From an uncultured Christensenellaceae bacterium (GTDB lineage: Bacteria; Bacillota; Clostridia; Christensenellales; Pumilibacteraceae), in contig CAJUNM010000037.1 in NCBI GenBank assembly GCA_910587805.1, forward strand, positions 1 to 15,247: a DNA stretch of 15,247 nt. The letters run 5' to 3'. The position numbers were made by a program, and so were the translations under genes. Positions 1 to 7,123 of the stretch are shown piece by piece; the stretch's first letter is position 1; each line of letters opens with the position of its first letter. Below the pieces are notes generated by a model, which saw only the letters and a list, made by a program, of their open reading frames with translations, made no database searches and was not told where the DNA came from.

Positions 1-54
1 AAGAGAATTGCGTGGATGGTAGAACGGCTTAATAAAAATCTAAAACCGATGTAA
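1..54 (+). CDS. 3' end of an unidentified gene (partial)
   Basis: The first frame is open from the window edge to a TAA at 52-54 and gives 17 residues ending RLNKNLKPM. It is followed 25 bases later by a strong intrinsic terminator (80-115), as expected for the real end of a transcription unit. The fragment is too short to name. Its position beside gene fossils makes a mobile-element gene plausible, but that is inference only. Confidence 0.45.
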   Translation, partial: KRIAWMVERLNKNLKPM

Positions 55-79
55 AATAAATTTCAATTTAGCGTTGAAT

Positions 80-115
80 GACCGATAAGGCTAACAATCT
101 TATCGGTCTTTTTTT
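80..115 (+). terminator. Intrinsic terminator after the partial left-edge gene
   Basis: A perfect 10-bp stem (GACCGATAAG at 80-89 with CTTATCGGTC at 99-108) encloses a 9-base loop and is followed by seven T. This is a textbook Rho-independent terminator on the plus strand. Confidence 0.88.
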
Positions 116-200
116 CATTTACAGCGGATTGACTACTTTTTGCGGTTTTAGGTGTCCTCCACAATTAAGCATTTCGGACTTCGGTTGTAGCACAGTTCTC

Positions 201-346
201 GCAAAAGTAAACTGCAAAAACCAGCACTTAAAATTTGAATATTGTCTTGAAAGTCTGACAGAAATGTCGGGCTTTTTTTCTTATGTCTAAAATGCACTGC
301 TTTTTGAGTAACAAAACGGAAATACAGGCTCGTAGTTTACTTTCGC
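201..346. repeat. Inverted repeat pair, consensus GCRAAAGTAAACTRC
   Basis: Positions 201-215 read GCAAAAGTAAACTGC. The reverse complement of 332-346 reads GCGAAAGTAAACTAC, which matches at 13 of 15 positions. The arms lie 116 bases apart. A third partial copy, an inverted GTAAACTGC, occurs at 443-451. The role is unknown; recombinase or relaxase sites and chance are all possible. Confidence 0.35.
252..279 (+). terminator. Hairpin with GAAA loop and T tract
   Basis: AGTCTGACA (252-260) pairs with TGTCGGGCT (265-273) using three G-U pairs, closed by a GAAA tetraloop, and is followed by T at 274-279. It would work as an intrinsic terminator on the plus strand. No complete gene ends just before it, so it may have lost its gene. 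Confidence 0.6.
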
Positions 347-433
347 TGCCTCGCCAAATCAAAGCCTTATCACACCCGAACAGCGCTACTTTGCCCCTGC
401 CGAAAGGCTAATAAAATTACGGAGGTTTAGAAA

Positions 434-481
434 ATGCAAAAAGCAGTTTACTCAATCTCAAAGGTAAAAAAAGACGAATAA
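434..481 (+). pseudogene. 15-codon ORF with a strong RBS, probably a truncated gene start
   Basis: A GGAGG at 421-425 stands eight bases before an ATG at 434, an arrangement seen at genuine starts. The frame encodes MQKAVYSISKVKKDE and then stops at 479-481. The same frame stays open after the TAA for many codons (SKGVGYLIEG and on, to about 748), but the later part has a frame-shadow composition. I read it as the start of a gene cut short by a nonsense mutation or rearrangement. A genuine leader peptide is the alternative. The family is not recognised. Confidence 0.35.
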
Positions 482-522
482 TCGAAAGGTGTCGGTTATC
501 TCATAGAAGGGAACTTGCTTAG

Positions 523-654
523 ATGCAAAATACAGCCGCGTTTGCAACCGTTTCCGGAAAAACCGATAATATCTCACAACCCGAAAAATTATATCGTAAA
601 TGCGGCTTTACGGGTAATGATATTTGGCATATACTTACGAGAAATTTGTTTTAG
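523..654 (+). pseudogene. Fragment resembling the C-terminus of a GNAT acetyltransferase
   Basis: The frame from the ATG at 523 encodes 43 residues containing PEKLYRKCGFTGNDIWHIL. The LYxKxGF-x4-W pattern is typical of the last strand of GNAT N-acetyltransferases, where a short helix ends in LYEKxGF. The acetyl-CoA-binding motif (Q/RxxGxG/A) that should precede it is absent, and there is no room for a full domain of about 140 residues. The fragment stops at 652-654. It is therefore probably a truncated relic. The family link rests on this short motif alone. Confidence 0.45.
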
Positions 655-803
655 ATTACTTACGCTCCGCCAAACCCCACCTTTACGGCGGGTTTTTCTT
701 AGAGCGAGAAACATTCGACGAGTCGATGCTAAGCCGAATTTTCGTTGACTTTATAAAAGGCTCGACATGCTATTTCGGTCAGCGCGTTTTTGCGAAAATT
801 TAA
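621..803 (+). pseudogene. Orphan coding-like fragment, family unknown
   Basis: After a stop at 618-620, this frame is open to the TAA at 801-803, giving about 60 residues including YEKFVLDYLRSAKPHLYGGF and, further on, FVDFIKGSTCYFGQRVF. The composition is protein-like (balanced hydrophobic and charged residues, aromatic clusters) and better than the competing frames. It has no ATG, GTG or TTG start with an RBS. I cannot assign it to a family. It overlaps the GNAT-like fragment in another frame, so at least one of the two is decayed. Confidence 0.35.
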
Positions 804-909
804 TTATCAGACTTAAACAATTCAACGGGTTTTATATTCAGCGCGTCGCAAATTTTCAATATCGTTTCTAACTTATATTGATCTTTCCGTTTTCGACTTT
901 ATCAATATA
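800..909 (-). pseudogene. Frameshifted C-terminal half of an XRE-family regulator
   Basis: On the minus strand one frame reads YYIDKVENGKINIS (about 912-871). A one-base frame slip then gives LETILKICDALNIKPVELF and on to a stop at 800-802. Joined, these match the second half of a Cro/CI (XRE) helix-turn-helix domain, whose usual form is Y-I-x-K-x-E-N-G-x-x-x-I-S-L-E-T-L-x-K-I-x-x-A-L. The first half, including the recognition helix, is missing. Upstream sequence instead belongs to the isochorismatase gene, whose stop codon (902-904) lies inside the remnant. The frameshift could be a sequencing error, but the missing N-terminus cannot be. Confidence 0.72.
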
Positions 910-1393
910 ATAAATCTTTCAACGTAACAAGGCGGCAGCCTTTGCTTTCGTAATATTGCAACATTTCGGGAATTTTCGTTTTATCGTAACTCGTTATGCA
1001 GTCGGACAAAACGCAAACGTTGTAGTTTGCTTTACACAGATTATAGCAAGACGATTTAACGCAAGCAACGGCGTCGGCGCCCGCAATGTAAAAATCGTTT
1101 ATGCCGTTTTTATCGATAAACTCGACAAACTCGGCACAAGTCAATACGCTGCCCTTATATTTGGTAAAAATATGATCGGATACGATCTTCAATTCGGGAA
1201 CCAACTCGGCGCCGCGCGTATTATGCTTGAACGTTCTCGTACCGGCGGAAGTATTTTCGTGCTTGATGTAAATAACGTATATATTATTCCCTACCGCCCA
1301 ATCGACGGCGGCGTTGACGTTTTCGATAATTTCTTTGTAATTTTTAGTTATATCGTTTTGAATGTCGATCACGACCAAAGCTTTATTTTGCAT
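902..1393 (-). CDS. Isochorismatase-family cysteine hydrolase
   Basis: This 163-residue protein belongs to the isochorismatase-like (cysteine hydrolase) superfamily, which includes nicotinamidases, isochorismatases and carbamoyl-amide hydrolases. The catalytic triad can be placed as Asp10 (ALVVIDIQND), a lysine at 78 or 80 (FTKYKGS) and Cys111 (AVACVKSS). The start ATG is preceded by GGAG at 1402-1405 with good spacing, and a promoter with an extended -10 lies upstream (1422-1450). Length and ending are normal for the family. The true substrate is not visible: nicotinamide and isochorismate are family precedents only. The gene stands alone, divergent from the DUF4832 gene, and its 3' end runs into an XRE relic. 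Confidence 0.87.
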   Translation of the reverse strand: MQNKALVVIDIQNDITKNYKEIIENVNAAVDWAVGNNIYVIYIKHENTSAGTRTFKHNTRGAELVPELKIVSDHIFTKYKGSVLTCAEFVEFIDKNGINDFYIAGADAVACVKSSCYNLCKANYNVCVLSDCITSYDKTKIPEMLQYYESKGCRLVTLKDLLY

Positions 1394-1421
1394 TTCGGCG
1401 GCTCCATTTTATTCGGCTTTA

Positions 1422-1450
1422 ATTTTAACATATAATCATCGGCATTGCAA
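1422..1450 (-). promoter_or_regulatory. Promoter of the isochorismatase-family gene
   Basis: Read on the minus strand: TTGCAA (1450-1445), a 17-base spacer, then TAAAAT (1427-1422) preceded by TGT, an extended -10. The leader to the ATG at 1393 would be about 22 bases. Confidence 0.6.
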
Positions 1451-1495
1451 ACAAAATTCGACTTTTTGCGCAAACCGAAAAATTCCGAAAAAAGA

Positions 1496-1524
1496 TATAC
1501 AATCCTAAAAATTTATGTTATAAT
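1496..1524 (+). promoter_or_regulatory. Promoter directly abutting the DUF4832 gene
   Basis: TATACA (1496-1501, four of six consensus bases), 17 bases, then a perfect TATAAT (1519-1524). The ATG begins at 1531, about where transcription should start. The 14 bases TATAATCTAACTAT from the -10 onward are identical to those at dnaN (13772-13785). Confidence 0.6.
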
Positions 1525-1530
1525 CTAACT

Positions 1531-2973
1531 ATGGAAAAGAAGACTTTTACAAAAATAATCGTTATCGTTTCGATCGCCGCCGTCGCGGTTTGCGCGATCG
1601 TGTTCGGGCTTGTATACGGGTTGCGCAGACCCGATGGTTCACCGTCGATGCAAAGTTACAGACAGAACGTCGATTACAGCGAAAGCATCGACAGGCTCGA
1701 CAATCCCGATCAGGGATTTTACCGCCCGATATATGTCAAAGTTTCGGAATCCGATGTGACTTTCAACAAGAGCATCGTTACGTCTTCAGCCCGACTTTGT
1801 CATTTACGCATAGACATCAGCGCGTTTTCCAAAGCAGTAAACGGCGCGGCAGACAAACTTCTTACCGCGAGCGCACTCGACGGCTTGGACGGTCTTTTTT
1901 CGTTCTTGAGACAAAACGACAAAAACGCGATCGTCAGATTTGCTTACGCGCCGTCTTTCGGCGACATGGAAAACGCAGAGCCGACTTTGGAAACAATAGA
2001 AAAGCACATCGAGCAATTAAGCCCCGTACTCAACAAATATTCCGCCGCGATAACGGCAGTCGAGGTCGGCCTGATAGGTCCTTGGGGCGAAATGCACACG
2101 AGCACGATCGCTACCCCCGCTAATATTTCCGCCGTTATCGACGCCTTTTTATCGCACACGGTCGGGCTGCCCATTCTCGCACGCAAGCCTAAAATGATAT
2201 ACGATTATTTGCACATAACGCTTAACGAGATCGACGACTTTAATATAGAAAAAACCGACGCGGCATATCGGCTCGGCATATACAACGACGGCTACTTGGG
2301 TTCTGCCACCGATCTCGGCACGTATACCGACCGCGAAAAAGAGATCGAGTTCTTGAGCAGTCGTTTGACAAACCATTTGCCGTTCGGCGGCGAAGTCGTT
2401 ATGCCGAACAGTACGTTGCACGACATAGAAAACTGCGTAGCGGAAATGTCGAAGATACATTTGAGCTATCTGAACACGGAATGGAACGATCAAGTAATAA
2501 ACAAGTGGAAAAATTCCCACTACACCTCGGACTGCGGCGACGACGCGTTATTCTACGGTCAGACGGCGTTTGCGTACATCGAACAGCACATGGGGTATCG
2601 ATTCGTGCTAACCGATTCGGTTTTCGAGTATTCGGACAAATTCGATAAGCTCAACGTCAAACTGAATTTGAAAAACGTCGGGTTCGGAAACCTCAACAAA
2701 ACCAAGCGCGCTCAACTCGTTTTCCTAAACGAAAGCGGCGAAAGCGTTTGCGTTAAGCAAGTAGCCGATTTCGTCGGGCAATCGACAGTCGAATATTCGG
2801 TCGGGCTTGATTTGCCGAACGGCAATTACTCCGTTTGCCTATGCTTATACGGCGACACGGACGAAACTTCGGAAAACGAAAAACTTTATGCGTTGCGGTT
2901 TGCAAACAACGGAATATGGAACAGCGCGATACGCGGCAATACGATCGGAGAAATCACCGTAGCGCGATCTTAA
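1531..2973 (+). CDS. Membrane-anchored DUF4874/DUF4832 protein
   Basis: The 480-residue protein opens with a short basic stretch and one hydrophobic segment (about residues 8-31), an uncleaved anchor or signal sequence, so the rest should face outside. Residues 55-190 resemble DUF4874 (DNPDQGFY at 57-64) and the following part DUF4832 (GLIGPWGEMHTS at 180-191, RLGIYNDGYLG at 247-257). These paired domains have a TIM-barrel-like, glycoside-hydrolase-like character but no established reaction. From about residue 355 on, alternating beta-rich sequence suggests an Ig-like sandwich. No Shine-Dalgarno precedes the ATG and the TATAAT box ends six bases upstream, so translation may be leaderless. Likely role: cell-surface carbohydrate binding or hydrolysis (inference). 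Confidence 0.8.
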   Translation: MEKKTFTKIIVIVSIAAVAVCAIVFGLVYGLRRPDGSPSMQSYRQNVDYSESIDRLDNPDQGFYRPIYVKVSESDVTFNKSIVTSSARLCHLRIDISAFSKAVNGAADKLLTASALDGLDGLFSFLRQNDKNAIVRFAYAPSFGDMENAEPTLETIEKHIEQLSPVLNKYSAAITAVEVGLIGPWGEMHTSTIATPANISAVIDAFLSHTVGLPILARKPKMIYDYLHITLNEIDDFNIEKTDAAYRLGIYNDGYLGSATDLGTYTDREKEIEFLSSRLTNHLPFGGEVVMPNSTLHDIENCVAEMSKIHLSYLNTEWNDQVINKWKNSHYTSDCGDDALFYGQTAFAYIEQHMGYRFVLTDSVFEYSDKFDKLNVKLNLKNVGFGNLNKTKRAQLVFLNESGESVCVKQVADFVGQSTVEYSVGLDLPNGNYSVCLCLYGDTDETSENEKLYALRFANNGIWNSAIRGNTIGEITVARS

Positions 2974-3027
2974 CGCTTTGATGTTATTACAATCGATCGG
3001 AAAATACACACTTCCGAACACAAAAGT

Positions 3028-5223
3028 CTAAACCAAAACTTCGTCGAGCAATTTCCACGATTCCGAGCGTATATCGTCGTTGTATACGTCGGTGCAAATA
3101 CACAGTTCCTCGCTCTGCTTATCGTAACGGACAAACCCGCCTTTGAGCGAATGTTTTTGCAAGTACGCTTTGAGTACGGCAAATTTTTTCGATGAGAAAA
3201 TATCTATATCTTCGCTTGCGCCCAGCTTATCGAACCCGCCTTTTGTCTCGATGATCCAAATCTCGCCGTTTACGGAAAGCACATAATCGGGATAAAACAG
3301 TTTTTGCCGCCCCGCGTTGTCGCTGTAAACTATCGACAAATATTCGTCGCCTTTATCGCCGTTTTTATAGACCCAATCGACGGTGGCGCATTTTTCGCAA
3401 AACCGCTCGAACTTCTTTTCGGACGACGAGCGCGGCTCGGCGGAAAGCAAATACCCCTGATAAACGTTTTTCGCGCTTTCGGTCTGCACCTTGTTCGCAC
3501 TATCGTAAGTGAACATGACCGAGTGCGGAATGTTGAAAGGTTTTTCGGAAATTGCGGCAACCGACATCGACTGCTGAGCGAGGTCGGCGGCGAGCGCTTC
3601 GCGGAACGTGCGCCGCAATGCGTCCGAATTGTTTATCGCAAACGCATACAGCTCGCGCGGCGAAAGCGCGCAGACCTTATCCGAATACCCGAATTTATCG
3701 CCGAACAGTTTGCATACGATAGCATTGACGCGCGAATACTCCATGCCTATCTCCAGCCCGATCTTGCTCACGCGCCTGTGGTACTCGCGCCCGTGATCGT
3801 GCGTGTTTATAGGCTCTTTCACTTCTATGGCGTTGAGCCTGTCCGATTCGGACAATTCTTCCAAAACGACCGCTTTGCCGGAAAGCGTATACTTGACTAT
3901 GCTGTCCGAGAACACGAACCCGCCGCTTTGCAGTTTTGTTCTGTTCGATTTTTTATCGCCCGTAAGTCGGTATTCGGTTCTTACGTACTCCGCTATAGCC
4001 GATAGCGCTTTACGCGAATCGCGCAGATCCGTCACCGTTTTTCGCTGCTCTTTTACGAGCGACACCGACTTATGCTCGCTCTTTACAAACAGCGTTTTCG
4101 CATCAAGCGCGGCTTTTCCCAAGCTTGCTTTTACGCCTTGAGTAAACTTTCTGTCGAACGTATAGATATAACAACTGTCGAGTAGATAGTCATTGTAGTG
4201 CTTTGCCTCGGGCATGCGCCTGATGCGCCCGATCGTCTGCACCTCGAACGTCTCTTCCATGTTTTCGCGCTTGACGAGTATATGCGCGCGCGGACAATCC
4301 CAGCCCGTCGCTATCGCCTGCTTTATTATCACGGCGATCGGTTCGGCGTTAACCTTGTCGATGTTTTCGAGATTTATATGCTTTTCGGACAGCCATACCG
4401 CGAGCGTGCCCGTATCGTATGAAATCCCGTTATTCTCGAAAAACCGTTCCACCGTTTCCAACAATGCGTCCGAATCGTTAGGGATCTGCACGACTATGAG
4501 CGGGTTTACGTTCGCGCCGCGCTCGATAAACGCCCTGCGCAGTCGGCGCTGTTTGGCAAGCGCCTTTTCGAGCAGATACTTGGTGTGATTCTCCGTTTCT
4601 ATCACCTGCGGAAAATTTTCGTTTATAACGAGCAGCTTTTTGATAAGCCCTTCCGCTATCACGTCCTCTTCCGCGATCTCGAGGAGCTTTGCGCGCTTAT
4701 CGACGAACGGCGTTGCGGAACATCGGATTATTTTATCCGTTTTGAAAAGCCGCACCACGGCGTCCGATTTTTCGGTGAAGTTGGCGTGGCTCTCGTCGAT
4801 TATCACTTTGAATGTCAATCCGTCGTTTATCGCTTGATCTATGCGCTCCGGAAAACTTCCGTAGTCGCCTTCCTTAAATGCGCTGTTGTCTTTTTTGGTG
4901 AGTTTTTCCCAATTGATAAAACACGCGTCGTTTTCGGCAAACCCGCGCTTGATCACGTCGTCGAGCAATTTCGTTTGCGCGTTGCGGATATATGCGTCCA
5001 TTTTCCGCTTGCTCTGCTCCTCGAGATTGCCCTTGCCCGGGGTGAGCCAAACAAACACGGTTTTACCGCGGCTTTTCATATACTCGTCCATAAAATGCGT
5101 GAGTATTATCGTTTTCCCGCTGCCCGTCGGGCTTTTGAGGATAATATCGCGCCGAGGCTCGTCCATGCTTTCGAGAAGCAGCTTTACGGCATTGGATTGA
5201 AACCTTTTCAACGTCATGCCCAT
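3028..5223 (-). CDS. res: Type III-like restriction enzyme Res subunit (helicase plus nuclease)
   Basis: The 731-residue protein has superfamily 2 helicase motifs: Walker A SPTGSGKT (31-38), Walker B DESH (143-146), motif III SAT (169-171), ATGWDCPRA (305-313) and motif VI QTIGRIRRMPEA (329-340). Its C-terminus carries a PD-(D/E)xK nuclease pattern, YPDY with Asp646 and ETK at 659-661. It should translocate and cut DNA together with the Mod subunit. The ATG at 5223 is chosen because GGAGG (5230-5234, minus strand, inside mod) is six bases away. A second ATG two codons later is possible. One base separates it from the mod stop, so translation is coupled. It is shorter than the 900-1000 residues usual for classical type III Res. 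Confidence 0.9.
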   Translation of the reverse strand: MGMTLKRFQSNAVKLLLESMDEPRRDIILKSPTGSGKTIILTHFMDEYMKSRGKTVFVWLTPGKGNLEEQSKRKMDAYIRNAQTKLLDDVIKRGFAENDACFINWEKLTKKDNSAFKEGDYGSFPERIDQAINDGLTFKVIIDESHANFTEKSDAVVRLFKTDKIIRCSATPFVDKRAKLLEIAEEDVIAEGLIKKLLVINENFPQVIETENHTKYLLEKALAKQRRLRRAFIERGANVNPLIVVQIPNDSDALLETVERFFENNGISYDTGTLAVWLSEKHINLENIDKVNAEPIAVIIKQAIATGWDCPRAHILVKRENMEETFEVQTIGRIRRMPEAKHYNDYLLDSCYIYTFDRKFTQGVKASLGKAALDAKTLFVKSEHKSVSLVKEQRKTVTDLRDSRKALSAIAEYVRTEYRLTGDKKSNRTKLQSGGFVFSDSIVKYTLSGKAVVLEELSESDRLNAIEVKEPINTHDHGREYHRRVSKIGLEIGMEYSRVNAIVCKLFGDKFGYSDKVCALSPRELYAFAINNSDALRRTFREALAADLAQQSMSVAAISEKPFNIPHSVMFTYDSANKVQTESAKNVYQGYLLSAEPRSSSEKKFERFCEKCATVDWVYKNGDKGDEYLSIVYSDNAGRQKLFYPDYVLSVNGEIWIIETKGGFDKLGASEDIDIFSSKKFAVLKAYLQKHSLKGGFVRYDKQSEELCICTDVYNDDIRSESWKLLDEVLV

Positions 5224-5224
5224 A

Positions 5225-6949
5225 TCAGTCCTCCTCGCCGTAATAATATTCGGGTATGACCCTTACTTCTATGCCGAGGTCGCAAAAAAGCTCGTCTTGC
5301 GCGTCGGTGGGCAAAACCTCGTGTCCGAGATATACGACCTTGCTCATTATATCGACCGCGCCGAGCGACGCGGCATATTCGTCGAGTTCGCGCTCGGTCT
5401 CGATAATATCGAAACGCTCGGATCTTTCGAGATCGACGCCGTTTTCCAGCTCGACAAGCTCGCGCATATGCTTTAACAATTCGTCGGCGTATTCGTAGTA
5501 CAGCTTATCTTCCGTCGGCAAATATTCGACTTTATAATATTTCATGCCCGACGCATAACCGTCGCCGTCTATGACGTTTTTAATGCGCTTATACGTTATA
5601 TCCCTGCAGATACCGTTCTCGTCCTTGGCGCAAAGTATGAACCTGCGCGAGCCGCCGTCCTCGGCGTTGAGCTTCATGACGGCGTGTCCCGTCGTGCCGC
5701 TGCCCGCAAAAAAATCGAGCACCGTCGAAGTTTTTGTCGTGGCGGAATATATTATATCCTTTAACAATCGCACAGGTTTTTTGCCATTGGGGAACTTAAC
5801 GCCGCCCTCTTTGGAAACGTTTCCCATATCTTTATCGAAATCGAGCCACAGATCGCCGCGTAACGTTTTGAGCTTGCCGTCGACAACGTTCCATTCGAGC
5901 GGCTCGAGCCTCGAATATCCGCCGTTCTTTTTGGATTTTAGCAATTCATACTCATACGCGTTTTTCGGATTGAAAACTTTTATTATGCGGTATTCGCCGC
6001 GATAAACTTCCTCGCCGCTCTCAGCGTTTTCTATCGCCCATTTCGACGCGTCGTGATCGCGGAATATGCGCGACGCGTTCTCCGTCAAAAATGCGCGTAC
6101 GTCGTCGTAAAAAAGATACATCTTGGAGTTTATTCCCTTGTACTCGGGAAACGCGCGTTTTATCTCGGACAACAGCGAACAATATTTTTGCCCGTCGAAA
6201 TATATGGAATAATGCGAATCGTAGTCCGTCCACTCGTCGTACAGTTCTTTTATGCGGACGTTCCCGTTGGCGTAAACGAGTATCGATTCTCTGTTCTTGA
6301 TATAGCCTTTGTTTTTGTGCGCGCGCTTTACGCCCGACGAAGGCGAAAGCTCGACCGCAATATCGTTAATAAAATTATTCGGACCGAAAATATCGTCGCA
6401 AAGCAGCTTGAGCGCGTGCGACTCCTTGTCGTTTATCGATATGTATATCATTCCGCGCTCGGACAAAAGCCTTTGCGCGATCCGCAACCGCTTATCCATA
6501 AACGACAGCCACTTGCTGTGACGGAACGTGTCGCCCGTATCTACGAAATTATCGTCGTAAACGAAATCTTTGTTGCCCGTGTTGTACGGCGGATCGATGT
6601 ATATCAAATCGATTTTACCTTTGTGCGTCTTTTCGAGAATAGTCAGAGCGGCGAGATTATCGCCTTCGATCAAGAAATTCGGACATTCTCCGTTGCCGCT
6701 ATTTATCGACAGCTCTTTTTGCTCGACCAAAAAAGGCGCGTGCGTTTTAAGCCGCTCGTCCTCGGATTCGGAATGATCCTCGAACACAAGCCCGTACTTT
6801 TTCCGTTTTACGTCTTTTTCTATGTCCGCCGCGTACGCCGAAAGTCTCGCGGTGTTTTCGTCTTGGGGCGCGGCGGAAATGAACTCCTTTATCGCTTTGA
6901 TCTTTTGGATGAGCCGCTCTCTCTTCGTTTTGGATATGTTTACCGACAC
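5225..6949 (-). CDS. mod: Type III-like DNA adenine methyltransferase (Mod)
   Basis: The 574-residue protein has the beta-class order of N6-adenine/N4-cytosine methyltransferases: catalytic DPPY (119-122) before the AdoMet-binding FAGSGTT (414-420). FLIEGDNLAALTIL (92-105) upstream of DPPY is typical of Mod subunits. The roughly 290 residues between the two motifs would hold the target-recognition region. I chose the GTG at 6949 because GGAGG (6956-6960) lies six bases before it. A longer ATG frame from 7138 has no RBS and crosses the promoter. No simple-sequence tract of the kind that makes mod genes phase variable is seen. It is the first gene of a mod-res operon. The recognition site cannot be read from sequence. 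Confidence 0.92.
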   Translation of the reverse strand: MSVNISKTKRERLIQKIKAIKEFISAAPQDENTARLSAYAADIEKDVKRKKYGLVFEDHSESEDERLKTHAPFLVEQKELSINSGNGECPNFLIEGDNLAALTILEKTHKGKIDLIYIDPPYNTGNKDFVYDDNFVDTGDTFRHSKWLSFMDKRLRIAQRLLSERGMIYISINDKESHALKLLCDDIFGPNNFINDIAVELSPSSGVKRAHKNKGYIKNRESILVYANGNVRIKELYDEWTDYDSHYSIYFDGQKYCSLLSEIKRAFPEYKGINSKMYLFYDDVRAFLTENASRIFRDHDASKWAIENAESGEEVYRGEYRIIKVFNPKNAYEYELLKSKKNGGYSRLEPLEWNVVDGKLKTLRGDLWLDFDKDMGNVSKEGGVKFPNGKKPVRLLKDIIYSATTKTSTVLDFFAGSGTTGHAVMKLNAEDGGSRRFILCAKDENGICRDITYKRIKNVIDGDGYASGMKYYKVEYLPTEDKLYYEYADELLKHMRELVELENGVDLERSERFDIIETERELDEYAASLGAVDIMSKVVYLGHEVLPTDAQDELFCDLGIEVRVIPEYYYGEED

Positions 6950-6988
6950 CGTTATCCTCCGTTCGTCTCTGGCAGCAAAACTGTTTAT

Positions 6989-7017
6989 ACAGTAACACAA
7001 ACCGCCGAATTTGTCAA
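6989..7017 (-). promoter_or_regulatory. Promoter of the mod-res operon
   Basis: Minus strand: TTGACA (7017-7012), 17 bases, then TACTGT (6994-6989). The -35 is perfect and the -10 weak. The leader to the GTG start would be about 33 bases. It supports the short start of mod. Confidence 0.6.
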
Positions 7018-7042
7018 GCAAGCCGAGCGTTGCCCGCCGCGC

Positions 7043-7071
7043 TTGCATAAAAATACCGCTTGTGATATAAT
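7043..7071 (+). promoter_or_regulatory. Promoter of the NimA-like gene
   Basis: TTGCAT (7043-7048), 17 bases, then TATAAT (7066-7071) preceded by TGA, an extended -10. It stands back to back with the mod promoter, with about 25 bases between the two -35 boxes. Confidence 0.68.
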
Positions 7072-7123
7072 AGCGATAACGCGCGGAAATATATTCCGAA
7101 TCGGGTTCGGGGATCGATATATC

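Larger units (their letters stand above)
116..433. other. Gene-free stretch at the left edge
   Basis: No convincing coding sequence is visible here. An ATG frame runs across the first terminator from 78 to 290, but its protein is low-complexity and begins inside the hairpin. The stretch holds a second terminator-like hairpin (252-279) and a pair of inverted 15-base repeats (201-215 and 332-346). It is AT-richer than the rest of the window and looks like the debris or non-coding edge of a mobile element. An RBS-like GGAGG sits at its downstream end (421-425). Confidence 0.5.

Noticed and set aside
78..290. A 70-codon ATG frame at the left edge
   Set aside because: It starts inside a terminator stem, runs through a second hairpin, has no RBS, and its protein shows no domain-like pattern.
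662..700. Possible intrinsic terminator around CCCCACCTTTACGGCGGG
   Set aside because: The stem has internal mismatches and overlaps a coding-like frame; too weak to list.
2974..3027. Search for a terminator between the convergent DUF4832 and res genes
   Set aside because: Only a 4-bp stem (CGGA/TCCG) without a T tract is present.
6053..7123. Long open extension upstream of the NimA-like start
   Set aside because: It is antisense to mod; the family match begins at the ATG at 7124, where a promoter and weak RBS are found.
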